Numbered from the stretch's first letter, positions 1-6,701 are shown. The stretch: DNA of 10,551 nucleotides from Alistipes excrementigallinarum (GCA_019112825.1 DXIP01000005.1:1-10551), one strand, 5' to 3'. Notes: generated by a model from the letters alone, not told the origin. Translations and numbers: made by a program.

Positions 1-323
1 TCACCTACATCGACGACATCGTCGAGGGGGTGGTGCGCCTGCTCGACCAGGTGCCCTCGGGCGCCATCCCCACCGAGCTCTTCAACATCGGCCACGGCAG
101 CCCGATGGAGCTCATGGAGTTCATCCATACGCTCGAGCGGGCGCTCGGCCGCACGGCGCAGCTCGACCTGCAGCCCATGCAGCCGGGCGACGTCCCCTGC
201 ACGTGGGCCGACACGACCCATCTGCAGGAGCGGATTCACTTCCAGCCCCGCGTGACGCTCGCCGAGGGCATCGGCCGCTTCGCCGCGTGGTACCTCTCCG
301 ACAAGAACCCCTTGAAGAACTGA
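1..323 (+). CDS. NAD-dependent epimerase/dehydratase family protein, C-terminal fragment (5' end outside window)
   Basis: Only the last 106 whole codons are present; the reading frame is open to the window edge, the first whole codon is at position 3, and the stop is at 321-323. The fragment begins TYIDDIVEGVVRLLD, the conserved late motif of extended SDR sugar-nucleotide epimerases such as UDP-glucuronate 4-epimerase and 5-epimerase. It continues with ELFNIGHGSPMELMEFI and LQPMQPGDV..TWAD, which match the substrate-binding C-terminal part of that group, and ends with an LAEGIGRFAAWY helix. The Rossmann NAD site and the catalytic YxxxK lie upstream and cannot be seen. It would act in the cytoplasm, supplying an epimerised UDP-sugar. 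The GT2 gene begins 8 bases after its stop, so the two are probably co-transcribed. The family is secure; the exact sugar is inferred only from similarity to uronate epimerases. Confidence 0.88.
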   Translation, partial: TYIDDIVEGVVRLLDQVPSGAIPTELFNIGHGSPMELMEFIHTLERALGRTAQLDLQPMQPGDVPCTWADTTHLQERIHFQPRVTLAEGIGRFAAWYLSDKNPLKN

Positions 324-331
324 ATACGGAC

Positions 332-1063
332 ATGAACCATACATCGGAATACGAATTTACGATTATTGTCCCCGTCTACAACGAGCGGGACAACATCGAC
401 CGGCTCGAGGAGGCCTTCGCACACTACCTCCCCGCGGCATCGCGACGCAGCTGCGTGCTCTTCATCAACGACGGCTCGACGGACGGAAGCCTCGAGCTGC
501 TGCAGCGCATCTGCGCCCGCAACCCCCACTTCTACTACCTCTCCTTTGTGCGCAACGCCGGGCTGAGCGCCGCGCTCAAGGCCGGAATCGACCACGCCGA
601 GTCGCCGCTGGTGGGCTACATCGACGCCGACCTGCAGACCCATCCCGAGGATTTCGAGCGGCTGCTGCCGCTGGCCGTCGAGCATCAGCTCGCCACGGGC
701 ATCCGCGCCGGACGCAAGGACTCGCTCTTCAAGCGCTTCCAGTCGAAGTTCGCCAACTCGTTCCGCCGGATGATGACCCACGACGGCGCCACCGACACGG
801 GCTGCCCGCTCAAGGTGATGCAGACGCCGGCGGCCAAACGCCTGCCCCTCTTCAAGGGGATGCACCGCTTCCTGCCGGCGCTCATTCTGCTGCAGGAGGG
901 TGCCACCTATGCCGAAACCCCCGTGCCGCACTACCCGCGCACGGCCGGCGCCTCGAAGTTCCACCTCTGGAACCGGCTCATCTCCCCGCTGATGGACTGC
1001 TTCGCCTACCGCTGGATGCGCAAGCGGGCCATCAACTACCGGGTCGGACCCACCAACCTGTAG
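332..1063 (+). CDS. GT2 family glycosyltransferase, DPM1/polyprenyl-phosphate type
   Basis: Protein of 243 residues with a GT-A fold. FTIIVPVYNERDNI (9-22) starts the nucleotide-binding half, FINDGSTDGS (44-53) follows, and the metal-binding D-A-D is at 98-100 inside YIDADLQTHPEDF. A late YPRTAGASKFHLW segment has the R-x-x-G-x-S-K pattern of dolichol/undecaprenyl-phosphate sugar transferases. The family moves a sugar from a nucleotide donor to a polyprenyl phosphate on the cytoplasmic face. ArnC-like members carry two C-terminal membrane helices; this one ends soon after the catalytic domain and resembles soluble or peripheral DPM1-type enzymes. I chose the ATG at 332, 8 bases after the epimerase stop, because an upstream in-frame start at 203 would add residues that are only the epimerase read in another frame. 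The LAB_N gene begins 3 bases after its stop. Donor sugar unknown. Confidence 0.92.
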   Translation: MNHTSEYEFTIIVPVYNERDNIDRLEEAFAHYLPAASRRSCVLFINDGSTDGSLELLQRICARNPHFYYLSFVRNAGLSAALKAGIDHAESPLVGYIDADLQTHPEDFERLLPLAVEHQLATGIRAGRKDSLFKRFQSKFANSFRRMMTHDGATDTGCPLKVMQTPAAKRLPLFKGMHRFLPALILLQEGATYAETPVPHYPRTAGASKFHLWNRLISPLMDCFAYRWMRKRAINYRVGPTNL

Positions 1064-1066
1064 GCC

Positions 1067-1690
1067 ATGGGGTGGATTTACGCCATCGGCTTTCTGGCGC
1101 AGCTCTTCTTCTCGGCGCGCATCCTCATCCAGTGGGTCCTCTCGGAGCGGGCGCACCGCATCGTCTCGCCCTCGGCCTACTGGATATGTTCGCTGGCCGG
1201 GTCGTGGCTGCTCTTCCTCTACGGATGGCTGCGCGACGACTTCTCCATCATCCTCGGGCAGCTGATTTCCTACTACATCTACCTCTGGAACCTCAATCTG
1301 AAGGGACTCTACCGCCGCATTCCGCTGCTGCTGAGGGCTGTGCTGCTCCTCACGCCCGTGGCGGCGCTCGTGGCCATCGCCGGCCATGCCGAGGCCTTCG
1401 TGCGGGACTTCCTCCAGAACGACCAGGTGCCCCTCTGGCTGCTGCTCTTCGGCTCCGTAGGGCAGGCGATTTTCTCGCTGCGCTTCGTCTACCAGTGGCT
1501 CTACTCGGCGCGCCACGGCGAGTCGAGCCTGCCGGTCGGATTCTGGGCCATGAGCCTCGTGGGCTCGGCCATGATTGTCTGCTACGGTCTGATTCGCCTC
1601 GACCCGGTGCTCATTCTGGGTCAGTCGGTCGGATTCATAGCCTATGCCCGCAACCTCCTTATCGGACGCAAACACGACCATGAAGCATAG
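1067..1690 (+). CDS. Tandem LAB_N domain membrane protein, candidate lipid-linked sugar translocase
   Basis: Very hydrophobic 207-residue protein made of two copies of the lipid-A-disaccharide-synthase N-terminal domain (LAB_N), at about 7-78 and 128-199. The copies align without gaps at a constant offset of 121 residues: R18/R139, Q22-W23/Q143-W144, W39/W160, G45-S46/G166-S167, Y52-G53/Y173-G174, R56/R177, D58/D179, L63-G64-Q65/L184-G185-Q186 and N75-L76/N196-L197. Each copy should hold about three membrane helices, with an extra hydrophobic linker near 86-106, giving roughly seven. The domain is named for its fusion to LpxB in some bacteria, but no LpxB catalytic part is present, so this is not a disaccharide synthase. 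Its position between a polyprenyl-phosphate-type GT2 and a GT39 suggests a membrane step linking them, for example flipping the lipid-linked sugar; that is inference. It overlaps the GT39 gene by 11 bases, implying coupled translation. Confidence 0.87.
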   Translation: MGWIYAIGFLAQLFFSARILIQWVLSERAHRIVSPSAYWICSLAGSWLLFLYGWLRDDFSIILGQLISYYIYLWNLNLKGLYRRIPLLLRAVLLLTPVAALVAIAGHAEAFVRDFLQNDQVPLWLLLFGSVGQAIFSLRFVYQWLYSARHGESSLPVGFWAMSLVGSAMIVCYGLIRLDPVLILGQSVGFIAYARNLLIGRKHDHEA

Positions 1691-3377
1691 ATTCCCGCTG
1701 CTGCTGGCCGGCTGCCTGCTGGCCCTGCTTCCGGTGATGCTCCTCCGGGACTTCACCCCCTCGAACGAACTGCGCTACCTGAGCATCGCCGACGAGGCGC
1801 TGCGCGAGGGGCACCTCTTCACCTTCACCTTCCAGGGCGAGCCCTACGCCGACAAACCGCCCCTCTACCTGTGGCTCGTCATGCTGGGCCGGCTCCTCTT
1901 CGGACAGCACCAGATGCTCTACCTCGCGCTGCTGGCGCTGCTGCCGGCGATGGTCATCCTCGCCACCATGGAGCGCTGGCTGCGCACCGTCGTCGAAAGG
2001 CGCAACCGCATGACGGCCGCCCTGATGCTGATGACCAGCGGGCTCTTCCTCGGGCTGGCGGTCTGCGTGCGGATGGACATGCTCATGTGCATGTTCATCA
2101 CGCTGGCGCTCTACTCCTTCTGGCAACTCTACACCGGCACGGGCAGCGAGCGGCTCCACCGCACGCTCTTCGCGCTCTTCACCTGGCTGGCGCTCTTCAC
2201 CAAGGGGCCGGTCGGGCTGCTCGTCCCGCTGCTCTCGGCGACGCTCTTCCTGCTCGTCGAGCGCAAGCCGCGGCTCATCGCCCGCTGCTGCGGATGGTAC
2301 ACGTGGGGCATCATCGCCGGCTGCAGCGCCCTCTGGTTCCTGGCCGTCTGGCTCGAGGGCGGGTCGGAGTACCTCAATAACCTGCTCTTCCACCAGACAA
2401 TCGACCGCGCCGTCGACGCCTTCCACCACAAGGAGCCCTTCTGGTACTACCTCGTGTCGTACTGGTACTCGCTGGCCCCCTGGTCGCTGCTCATCGCGGG
2501 CATCATCCTCACGGCGCTGGTGCGCCGCATGCGGATGACCGTCCTCGAGCGCCTCTTCCTCACCGTCATCGTCTCGACGCTGGTCATGCTGTCGCTCTTC
2601 AGCTCGAAGCTGGCCGTCTACCTCGCGCCGACCTTCCCCTTCTTCGTCTACCTGGCCGCATCGCTGGCGCAGCGGATGCCCCCGGCACGGTGGATGAAGG
2701 CGACCGTAGCCCTTCCGGCCCTCATCTGGTGCGCGGCGCTTCCGGCTGCCGTCGTGCTGCGGCAGAACGCCGACCTCGCCTTCCTGGGCAACGGCTGGTG
2801 CCTGGCCGCCACGGCGCTGCTCACCGCCGCTGGCATCGCGGCGCTGACACTTCTGTGGCGGGAGCAGACGCTCCGGCACGCCATCAATACGCTGGCCGCG
2901 GGGCTTCTGGCAGCCCTCTTCGTCGGCGGCATGGCCCTGCCGCGGCTCAACACCCTGCTGGGCTACGGCACCATGTGCCGCCAGGCCGTCGAACTGGCCC
3001 GGACGAACGGCACGACGGCCTATTACAGCTGGGAGGTGCGCCGTCCCGAGTCGATGGATGCCTACCTGGGGGCTCCGGTCCGGGCGGTGACGACCGACGA
3101 GGTGCTTGCGGGCGAGGTGACCGAGGGTATTCTGATGCTCGCGGCGCGCAAACTGGAGCAGGACGACGCCATGCAGCGGTTCCTTGCCGGCAAGCGGCTG
3201 CACCCCGTAGGCGAGTACCTGCTGGTCGAAATCACCCCGGCCGACACCGATACTGCGGAACCGGCCGAAGCCGGCAGTGCTGAGCCGACCGACACTGCCC
3301 CGACCGGCACCGACGCCGCGGAAACGGCTGACACTGCGGTCCGAATTGCAACCCCGGCCCCGACCGACCGGCAGTAA
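1680..3377 (+). CDS. GT39/ArnT-like integral membrane glycosyltransferase
   Basis: Protein of 565 residues with many hydrophobic helices. The N-terminal helix (about 5-22) leads to a periplasmic loop SNELRYLSIADEAL (28-41) and YADKPPLYLW (56-65). These match the DE-R-Y and x-KPP loops of the ArnT/PMT group (GT-C fold), which transfers sugars from polyprenyl-phosphate donors to lipid A or proteins on the outer face of the inner membrane. E30 and K59-P60-P61 are present, but the acidic residue normally just before the Glu is Asn (N29). I use the ATG at 1680, inside the end of the LAB_N gene, because it begins a normal basic-hydrophobic MKHRFPLLL signal-anchor; the in-frame ATG at 1644 lies further inside that gene. 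The last 46 residues (520-565) are a Thr/Ala/Glu/Asp/Pro tail, unlike the rest. Last gene of the operon; the terminator is 107 bases downstream. Acceptor unknown. Confidence 0.88.
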   Translation: MKHRFPLLLAGCLLALLPVMLLRDFTPSNELRYLSIADEALREGHLFTFTFQGEPYADKPPLYLWLVMLGRLLFGQHQMLYLALLALLPAMVILATMERWLRTVVERRNRMTAALMLMTSGLFLGLAVCVRMDMLMCMFITLALYSFWQLYTGTGSERLHRTLFALFTWLALFTKGPVGLLVPLLSATLFLLVERKPRLIARCCGWYTWGIIAGCSALWFLAVWLEGGSEYLNNLLFHQTIDRAVDAFHHKEPFWYYLVSYWYSLAPWSLLIAGIILTALVRRMRMTVLERLFLTVIVSTLVMLSLFSSKLAVYLAPTFPFFVYLAASLAQRMPPARWMKATVALPALIWCAALPAAVVLRQNADLAFLGNGWCLAATALLTAAGIAALTLLWREQTLRHAINTLAAGLLAALFVGGMALPRLNTLLGYGTMCRQAVELARTNGTTAYYSWEVRRPESMDAYLGAPVRAVTTDEVLAGEVTEGILMLAARKLEQDDAMQRFLAGKRLHPVGEYLLVEITPADTDTAEPAEAGSAEPTDTAPTGTDAAETADTAVRIATPAPTDRQ

Positions 3378-3484
3378 CCCGCACAGCAGAGCCAACTCCC
3401 CGCCCCGGCCTGCCGCCCCCTCCAGCCGATGACGGCTCCGGCTGCGGCCCGACAGTCCCGCTAACCACCCGCCGACCACTTATC

Positions 3485-3520
3485 CGCCTGCCCTTCCGAC
3501 CGATGGGCAGGCGTTTTTTT
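3485..3520 (+). terminator. Rho-independent terminator of the glycan operon
   Basis: A perfect 9-bp stem, cgcctgccc (3485-3493) with gggcaggcg (3505-3513), has an 11-base loop and runs directly into seven T residues (3514-3520). It lies 107 bases after the GT39 stop on the same strand. There is no T run on the opposite strand, so it should act only on + strand transcription. Confidence 0.92.
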
Positions 3521-3747
3521 GCTCCGTGCGGCTCCGCAGTCAGCAACAATATCCGCCGCCCTCGTCGCTCCGCTCCGGGAACCCCGCTTTCCACACCCGC
3601 CTCTGCCTCCGCTTCCTACCGCACCGCCGCATTCTCCGCTCACCCACGCCGGCACCGGCCCACTTGTCCTCCCCGCATATCCGCCGCTCGCTCCGAAGGC
3701 CGCTCGCTCCGCCTGCTGCCGTACCGTTCTCCCCCACCGCCGGCCAA
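3521..3747. other. Gene-free C-rich spacer
   Basis: Strongly C/T-biased top strand with recurring short words such as gctccg and ccgctcg. Several frames are open, but their translations are Arg/Ser/Pro-rich (sense) or Gly/Arg-rich (antisense), as expected from base bias. I see no recognisable domain, promoter or RNA. It separates two converging transcription units, each with its own terminator. Confidence 0.6.
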
Positions 3748-3748
3748 C

Positions 3749-3778
3749 AAAAAACCCGCCCTCGGTCGAGGACGGGTT
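3749..3778 (-). terminator. Rho-independent terminator facing the glycan operon
   Basis: On the minus strand, 11 paired positions (3768-3778 with 3753-3763) enclose a GACC loop, followed by a run of six T (3754 to 3749, the first two overlapping the stem base). One pair is G-U on this strand but would be C-A on the other, so the structure favours minus-strand RNA. It sits about 160 bases after the nuclease stop and probably ends the rho-nuclease transcript, or a short transcript that starts near 3840. Confidence 0.82.
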
Positions 3779-3843
3779 CCACACACAAACATTAACAATA
3801 CAAACAATGCAATGGCTGAATTTTCTGCTTATTGTTCTCGATA

Positions 3844-3875
3844 CAAAGGTCGGGCAAAACAACGCGCCGGACAAT
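3844..3875 (-). promoter_or_regulatory. Possible promoter for a short transcript
   Basis: On the minus strand, ATTG (3875-3872), a 20-base spacer and GACCTTTG (3851-3844) approximate the Bacteroidota promoter; the -7 box has one mismatch (G for T) to TAnnTTTG. Transcription would start near 3840 in an AT-rich block and reach the terminator at 3749, giving about 90 bases. Weak as a stand-alone prediction. Confidence 0.3.
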
Positions 3876-3936
3876 CGCCACAAATGAGTATTTTCGTTCG
3901 TGTGAACTCACCACTTATGGGGAGACGGCTCCCCCG

Positions 3937-4707
3937 CTATCGGTAAATCTCGTTCAGCAGCCGGGCCAGACGGTATCCGCCCCGCAGGAACTGACGCTCC
4001 ACCACCGGAGCATATCGGGCCACGTAATCGTATGATATGGAGCTCCCTTCGGGCGTCGCTTCGTAGATTTCGCTGCAGAGCGCCCACGTTTCGAGGGCCC
4101 AGTCGCGCGGCAGCCCCGATTCGACGAGCATCACCTCGTCGTCGGCCAGACGGTCAATCTGCTCCTGCCACTCCGTATAGCTCCACTTGTGGGCCGACTC
4201 GGGAAGGGTCGTATCCCACGCCGCATGGAGGTTCGACGAGCGGCCGAAGACGGTCACCGGCACCCGGTTGCCCCCCAGGTCGGAGAGGTGCCCCAGATGC
4301 ATCGGGCAGTGCATGTCGCCCACCAGATGAATCAGCATCTTGAGGTCAAGCGCCTCCTCCTCGGGCGTGAGCTCCCCCGACGAGAGCCGCTCGACGAGCT
4401 GCTCGACGGCCGTCAGCACGTCGCCGTCGGGATTCACGGGCATCGTCTCAAGCGTCTGTCCGGCATCGATGTTGCGGTAGTGCCACGTCTTCGTATAGGC
4501 ATATTCGGGCTGGTGGCTGGCGTTGTCGAGCCAGTTGGCATAGTAGACCAGCGAGTGGCCGCCCAGCACCTTGTCGACCGCCTCGGCAGCCTCGGGCGTG
4601 AGGTGGCATTCGGCGATGTAGGCCGTCACGTCGTGCCCCTTGGGCCCCCACGCCAGCGAGGCCTGGGCCAGCACGAGGCTGCAGCACAAAAGAACAATAC
4701 GTTTCAT
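3937..4707 (-). CDS. Secreted S1/P1 family nuclease
   Basis: Protein of 256 residues, normal for the family. A signal peptide (1-19, MKRIVLLCCSLVLAQASLA) would be cut to expose Trp20, which matters because the N-terminal Trp of mature P1 nuclease binds zinc. All expected ligands of the three-zinc site can be placed: W20, H25 (WGPKGH), D61 (NWLDN), H76 (WHYRNID), H127, D131 and H137 (IHLVGDMHCPMH), H161 and D165 (NLHAAWD). The family cleaves single-stranded DNA and RNA and acts as a 3'-nucleotidase; here it should work in the periplasm or outside the cell, perhaps for nucleotide scavenging. It starts 43 bases after the rho stop with no terminator between, so it may be transcribed from the rho promoter. 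There is only a poor promoter-like AAacctTTGg sequence in the gap. Confidence 0.94.
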   Translation of the reverse strand: MKRIVLLCCSLVLAQASLAWGPKGHDVTAYIAECHLTPEAAEAVDKVLGGHSLVYYANWLDNASHQPEYAYTKTWHYRNIDAGQTLETMPVNPDGDVLTAVEQLVERLSSGELTPEEEALDLKMLIHLVGDMHCPMHLGHLSDLGGNRVPVTVFGRSSNLHAAWDTTLPESAHKWSYTEWQEQIDRLADDEVMLVESGLPRDWALETWALCSEIYEATPEGSSISYDYVARYAPVVERQFLRGGYRLARLLNEIYR

Positions 4708-4750
4708 CGTAATCGTTTGTTATCCAAAGGTTTCTTCTCGTCCACCTCCA

Positions 4751-6466
4751 TCAGTGGTTCATCGTTGCGAGGAACTCCTCGTTGGTCTCCGTCAGATTCA
4801 TCTGCTTCTGGAGGAACTCCATCGCCTCGACGGGCGTCATGTCCGAAAGGTACTTGCGCAGCACCCACGTGCGGTTCATCACGTCACGCGGCAGCAGCAA
4901 ATCTTCGCGGCGCGTACCCGAGGCAATCACGTCGACGGCCGGGTAGACGCGCTTGTTGGCCAGCTTGCGGTCGAGCTGCAGCTCCATGTTGCCCGTACCC
5001 TTGAACTCCTCGAAAATCACCTCGTCCATCTTCGAACCGGTGTCGATGAGCGCCGTGGCGATAATCGTCAGCGAGCCCTTCTCCTCCGTATTGCGCGCGG
5101 CACCGAAGAAGCGCTTGGGCTTGTGGAGCGCATTGGCGTCGACACCGCCCGAGAGCACCTTGCCCGAGGCGGGCTGCACGGAGTTGTAGGCACGCGCCAG
5201 ACGGGTGATGGAGTCGAGGAAAATCACCACGTCGTGGCCGCACTCGACCATCCGCTTGGCCTTCTCTAGCACCATCTCGGCCACCTTCACGTGGCGCGAG
5301 GCCTGCTCGTCGAAGGTCGAGGCGACGACCTCGGCCTTGGCGTTGCGCGCCATCTCGGTCACCTCCTCGGGGCGCTCGTCGATGAGCAGCACAATCAGAT
5401 AGACGTCGGGATGGTTGTCGGCTATGGCGTTGATAATCGACTGCATGAGCATCGTCTTACCCGTCTTGGGCTGGGCGACAATCAGCGCGCGCTGTCCCTT
5501 GCCGATGGGCGAGAAGAGGTCTACGATGCGCGTGGTGAGGTTGTTGTGGCCGTTGCCCGTCAGGCAGAACTTCTCGTTGGGAAAGAGCGGCGTCATGTAC
5601 TCGAACTGCACCCGGTCGCGGATGTATTCGGGCTTCAGGCCGTTGATTTCGTTGACACGCACCAGCGGGAAGTACTTCTCGCCCTCCTTCGGGGGGCGGA
5701 TGACGCCGTTGACCGTATCGCCCGGCTTCAGACCGAAGAACTTGATTTGCGAGGGCGAGACGTAGATGTCGTCGGGCGAATTGAGGTAGTTGTAGTCGGC
5801 CGAGCGGAGGAATCCGTAGCCGTCGGGCATGATTTCGAGCACGCCCTCGCCCTCGACCTCCCCGGCGAAGTCATCCTTCGTGATGACCTCCTCGTCGAGC
5901 GAGCGGATGGCATCCTGCACCGTGGCGGCCTGAGGCTGCGGCGCCGCAGCGCCCCGCTCGGCAGCGGGCACCTCAGAGGGCTGCTGGTGCACTGTGTTCT
6001 TGGGCTTGCGGCCGCGGCGCTTCCCGGCCAGTGCGGGCTGGGCCTGTCCTTCGGCCGCAGCCGGTGCATCGGCTCCGGCAGCGCGGGTCTCGGCGCCGTC
6101 CGTCGGAGCATCGGCCGCGGCGGCCGGCATCCCGGTTTCGGCAGAGAGCTCCTCGGCCCCTTCGACCAGAGAACCGTCGACAACGGGTCCGGCGACCGGC
6201 TCTACGCTCTGCTGCGCAGCCTCCTCGGCCGGCTTGAGCCGCGGACGGCGTCCGCGACGCGGTTTGGCGGGCGCCTCGGCCGCAGGCTGAGCCGCGGGTT
6301 GTGCGGCGGGCGTTTCGGACGCCGCGGGCTTCCCGGCACCGTTTCCGGCGATGGTCTCTATCAGTTCGCGCTTCTTCTTGGCCATGACATTCTTCAGGCC
6401 CAGGGCCTTGGCGATTTCACGCAGTTCGGCAAGGCTTTTCCCTTCCAGCGCTTTCAAATCCTGCAT
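4751..6466 (-). CDS. rho: Transcription termination factor Rho
   Basis: Hexameric RNA-dependent ATPase/translocase that ends transcription. Order of parts in 571 residues: Rho_N SAP-like helices (3-40, LKALEGKSLAELREIAKALG); a long low-complexity insert (about 45-195) rich in Ala, Pro, Glu, Gln; the cold-shock-like RNA-binding domain (about 200-275, with DGYGFLR); and the RecA-like motor. Motor motifs are Walker A AQPKTGKT (331-338), LLIDERPEE (360-368), Walker B VVIFLD (413-418), Q loop SGKVLSGGVDANAL (434-447) and R loop DTGSKMDEVIFEEFKGTGN (475-493). E. coli Rho is about 419 residues; the excess here is mainly the insert, as is usual in Bacteroidota. The insert holds two basic patches, PRRGRRPRLKP (69-79) and KRRGRKPK (149-156), resembling AT-hooks. 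The start at 6466 is supported by the Rho_N helix beginning at once and by a canonical promoter about 65 bases upstream. Confidence 0.98.
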   Translation of the reverse strand: MQDLKALEGKSLAELREIAKALGLKNVMAKKKRELIETIAGNGAGKPAASETPAAQPAAQPAAEAPAKPRRGRRPRLKPAEEAAQQSVEPVAGPVVDGSLVEGAEELSAETGMPAAAADAPTDGAETRAAGADAPAAAEGQAQPALAGKRRGRKPKNTVHQQPSEVPAAERGAAAPQPQAATVQDAIRSLDEEVITKDDFAGEVEGEGVLEIMPDGYGFLRSADYNYLNSPDDIYVSPSQIKFFGLKPGDTVNGVIRPPKEGEKYFPLVRVNEINGLKPEYIRDRVQFEYMTPLFPNEKFCLTGNGHNNLTTRIVDLFSPIGKGQRALIVAQPKTGKTMLMQSIINAIADNHPDVYLIVLLIDERPEEVTEMARNAKAEVVASTFDEQASRHVKVAEMVLEKAKRMVECGHDVVIFLDSITRLARAYNSVQPASGKVLSGGVDANALHKPKRFFGAARNTEEKGSLTIIATALIDTGSKMDEVIFEEFKGTGNMELQLDRKLANKRVYPAVDVIASGTRREDLLLPRDVMNRTWVLRKYLSDMTPVEAMEFLQKQMNLTETNEEFLATMNH

Positions 6467-6501
6467 AAGGTAACGTGTAAAATTCTTAATGATGATTGTA
6501 C

Positions 6502-6517
6502 CCGGGCGGGCGCCCGG
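6502..6517 (-). promoter_or_regulatory. GC-only hairpin in the rho leader
   Basis: ccgggcg (6502-6508) and cgcccgg (6511-6517) are perfect inverted copies, all G-C pairs, with a 2-base gap that would open to a 4-base loop. It lies about 14 bases after the predicted rho start site and about 35 bases before the ATG. No T run follows, so it is not an intrinsic terminator; a role in leader stability or Rho autoregulation is possible but not shown. Confidence 0.5.
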
Positions 6518-6534
6518 CGTTCGGAATTCGCATG

Positions 6535-6564
6535 CAAAGATAATGCATTATTTTGGATTTCAAA
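6535..6564 (-). promoter_or_regulatory. rho promoter (Bacteroidota type)
   Basis: On the minus strand, TTTG (6564-6561), an 18-base spacer and TATCTTTG (6542-6535) match both boxes of the Bacteroidota primary-sigma promoter exactly. The start site should lie near 6531, giving a leader of about 65 bases. Confidence 0.8.
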
Positions 6565-6627
6565 ACAAAATGCGCCTTCCGGGGCCCTTTGGGCCGACAT
6601 TCAGGCCATTCGGGCCGCGCGGCGGGC

Positions 6628-6672
6628 AAAAAAGAACCGACTGACCGCGCAAAACGCCACACGGTCAGTCGG
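6628..6672 (-). terminator. Rho-independent terminator after tRNA-Leu
   Basis: A perfect 11-bp stem, ccgactgaccg (6637-6647) paired with cggtcagtcgg (6662-6672), encloses a 14-base loop. On the minus strand it is followed by TTCTTTTTT (6636-6628). It lies 30 bases after the 3' end of tRNA-Leu and closes the luxC/miaA/tRNA-Leu group before the rho promoter. Confidence 0.92.
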
Positions 6673-6701
6673 ATAGTTCCATTCGGAGCGGAGCCCCTGC
6701 G

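Noticed and set aside
1067..1690. Annotation of the LAB_N protein as lipid-A-disaccharide synthase
   Set aside because: The catalytic GT19 part of LpxB is absent; only two copies of the N-terminal membrane domain are present.
236..1756. Long open frame of 506 codons on the minus strand across the GT2 and LAB_N genes
   Set aside because: It is antisense to two well-recognised genes, is Arg/Glu/Gly/Gln-rich, and has no domain; high GC content makes such frames common.
1659..3479. Long open frame of 606 codons on the minus strand across the GT39 gene
   Set aside because: Antisense shadow of a membrane protein gene with Arg/Glu/Gln-rich translation and no recognisable motif.
3503..3946. Overlapping open frames in the gap between the glycan operon and the nuclease
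   Set aside because: Ser/Pro/Arg-rich translations follow from base bias; the frames run through a terminator stem and show no domain or promoter.
5291..6676. Long plus-strand frame of 461 codons opposite rho
   Set aside because: The rho frame is unmistakable; the opposite frame gives repetitive Gly/Arg/Leu-rich sequence and also runs through the rho promoter.
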